Shown here in pieces: positions 5,403-5,665 of a stretch of DNA of 5,665 nucleotides. The first letter of the stretch is position 1, and the number at the start of each line of letters is the position of its first letter. The notes under the pieces were generated by a model that did not search any database, was not told the origin of the DNA, and worked only from the letters and a program-made list of their open reading frames with translations. The stretch comes from Anaerobacillus sp. (GTDB lineage: Bacteria; Bacillota; Bacilli; Bacillales_H; Anaerobacillaceae). The DNA lies in contig SKOL01000528.1 in the NCBI GenBank assembly GCA_007120055.1, positions 1 through 5,665 of the forward strand, written 5' to 3'. The position numbers and the translations under genes were made by a program.

Positions 5403-5663
5403 ATGAAAGCTGTAATTGACCGATTTGTTGATGGGGAATGGGCGGTTATTCTCATAGGTGAGGAAGAAAAAGAATACAATGTTCCGATAAAAGATCTTCC
5501 TCAAGGTGCAAAAGAAGGTAGTATTGTAAATGTAACGATCACTGATGGTACGATCGTTGCTCTTCAACTATTACGAGAAGAAACGGATGCCCAGCAAAAG
5601 CGAATGAATGAAAAGTTGAACCAACTAAAATCACGTAAACGAAGTAATTTTAAACGTAATTAA
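5403..5663 (+). CDS. DUF3006 family small protein
   Basis: This 86-residue protein begins MKAVIDRFVDGEWAVILIGE, continues with NVPIKDLPQGAKEGSIVNVTI, and ends in a very basic, probably helical tail (QQKRMNEKLNQLKSRKR). This is the pattern of DUF3006 proteins, small beta-rich and probably cytoplasmic proteins of unknown function; in Firmicutes they are often found beside ComEC/metallo-beta-lactamase-like genes, but none is visible here. An in-frame ATG at 5346 would add 19 residues, but family members start with MKAVIDRF-like sequence, and AAAGGA (5386-5391) lies 11 bases before the ATG at 5403, a slightly long but usable spacing. The ATG at 5391 has no spaced ribosome binding site. The stop is two bases from the window edge. 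It probably has its own promoter. Confidence 0.8.
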   Translation: MKAVIDRFVDGEWAVILIGEEEKEYNVPIKDLPQGAKEGSIVNVTITDGTIVALQLLREETDAQQKRMNEKLNQLKSRKRSNFKRN

Positions 5664-5665
5664 AA

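Overview
The window looks like chromosomal DNA of a low-GC Gram-positive bacterium of the Bacillaceae. The reasons are AT-rich composition, strong AAGGAGG-type ribosome binding sites, tightly overlapped operon genes, and gene families typical of Bacillus: a YuxH/PdeH-type EAL-HDOD protein, a YxlE-YxlF-YxlG operon and a DUF3006 protein. I cannot name the species. No rRNA, tRNA, CRISPR array, insertion sequence or origin is visible.

Layout. Bases 1-414 carry the C-terminal end of a radical SAM enzyme with a seven-cysteine SPASM domain, cut by the left edge. A 134-base gap follows, built of degenerate 7-bp repeats in inverted orientation. Then comes an unlisted 28-codon gene (549-635) with a perfect 10-base Shine-Dalgarno sequence, closed by a strong bidirectional terminator (673-715). 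The maturase-like enzyme followed by a tiny, well-translated, cysteine-free peptide is the best candidate here for an undescribed system: a possible radical-SAM-modified peptide (RiPP). The link rests on adjacency only.

Bases 747-1967 (minus strand) encode a c-di-GMP phosphodiesterase-type EAL-HDOD protein. It is divergent from a membrane-anchored alpha/beta hydrolase (2105-3058). Their shared 137-base spacer holds an AT-rich perfect inverted repeat lying over a possible promoter of the minus-strand gene. The hydrolase ends at its own terminator (3073-3108).

After a short tract of degenerate 20-bp repeats comes a three-gene, translationally coupled operon: a small PLDc_N-type membrane protein, an ABC ATPase and an ABC-2 permease (3303-5187). 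These resemble the last three genes of the B. subtilis sigY operon (yxlE-yxlF-yxlG), but no sigma factor gene is present. Instead the operon is preceded by a good match to an ECF-sigma promoter (TGAAAC, 16 bases, CGTT), which suggests cell-envelope-stress control. A spacer with two hairpins leads to a small DUF3006 protein, probably starting at 5403, that ends at the right edge.
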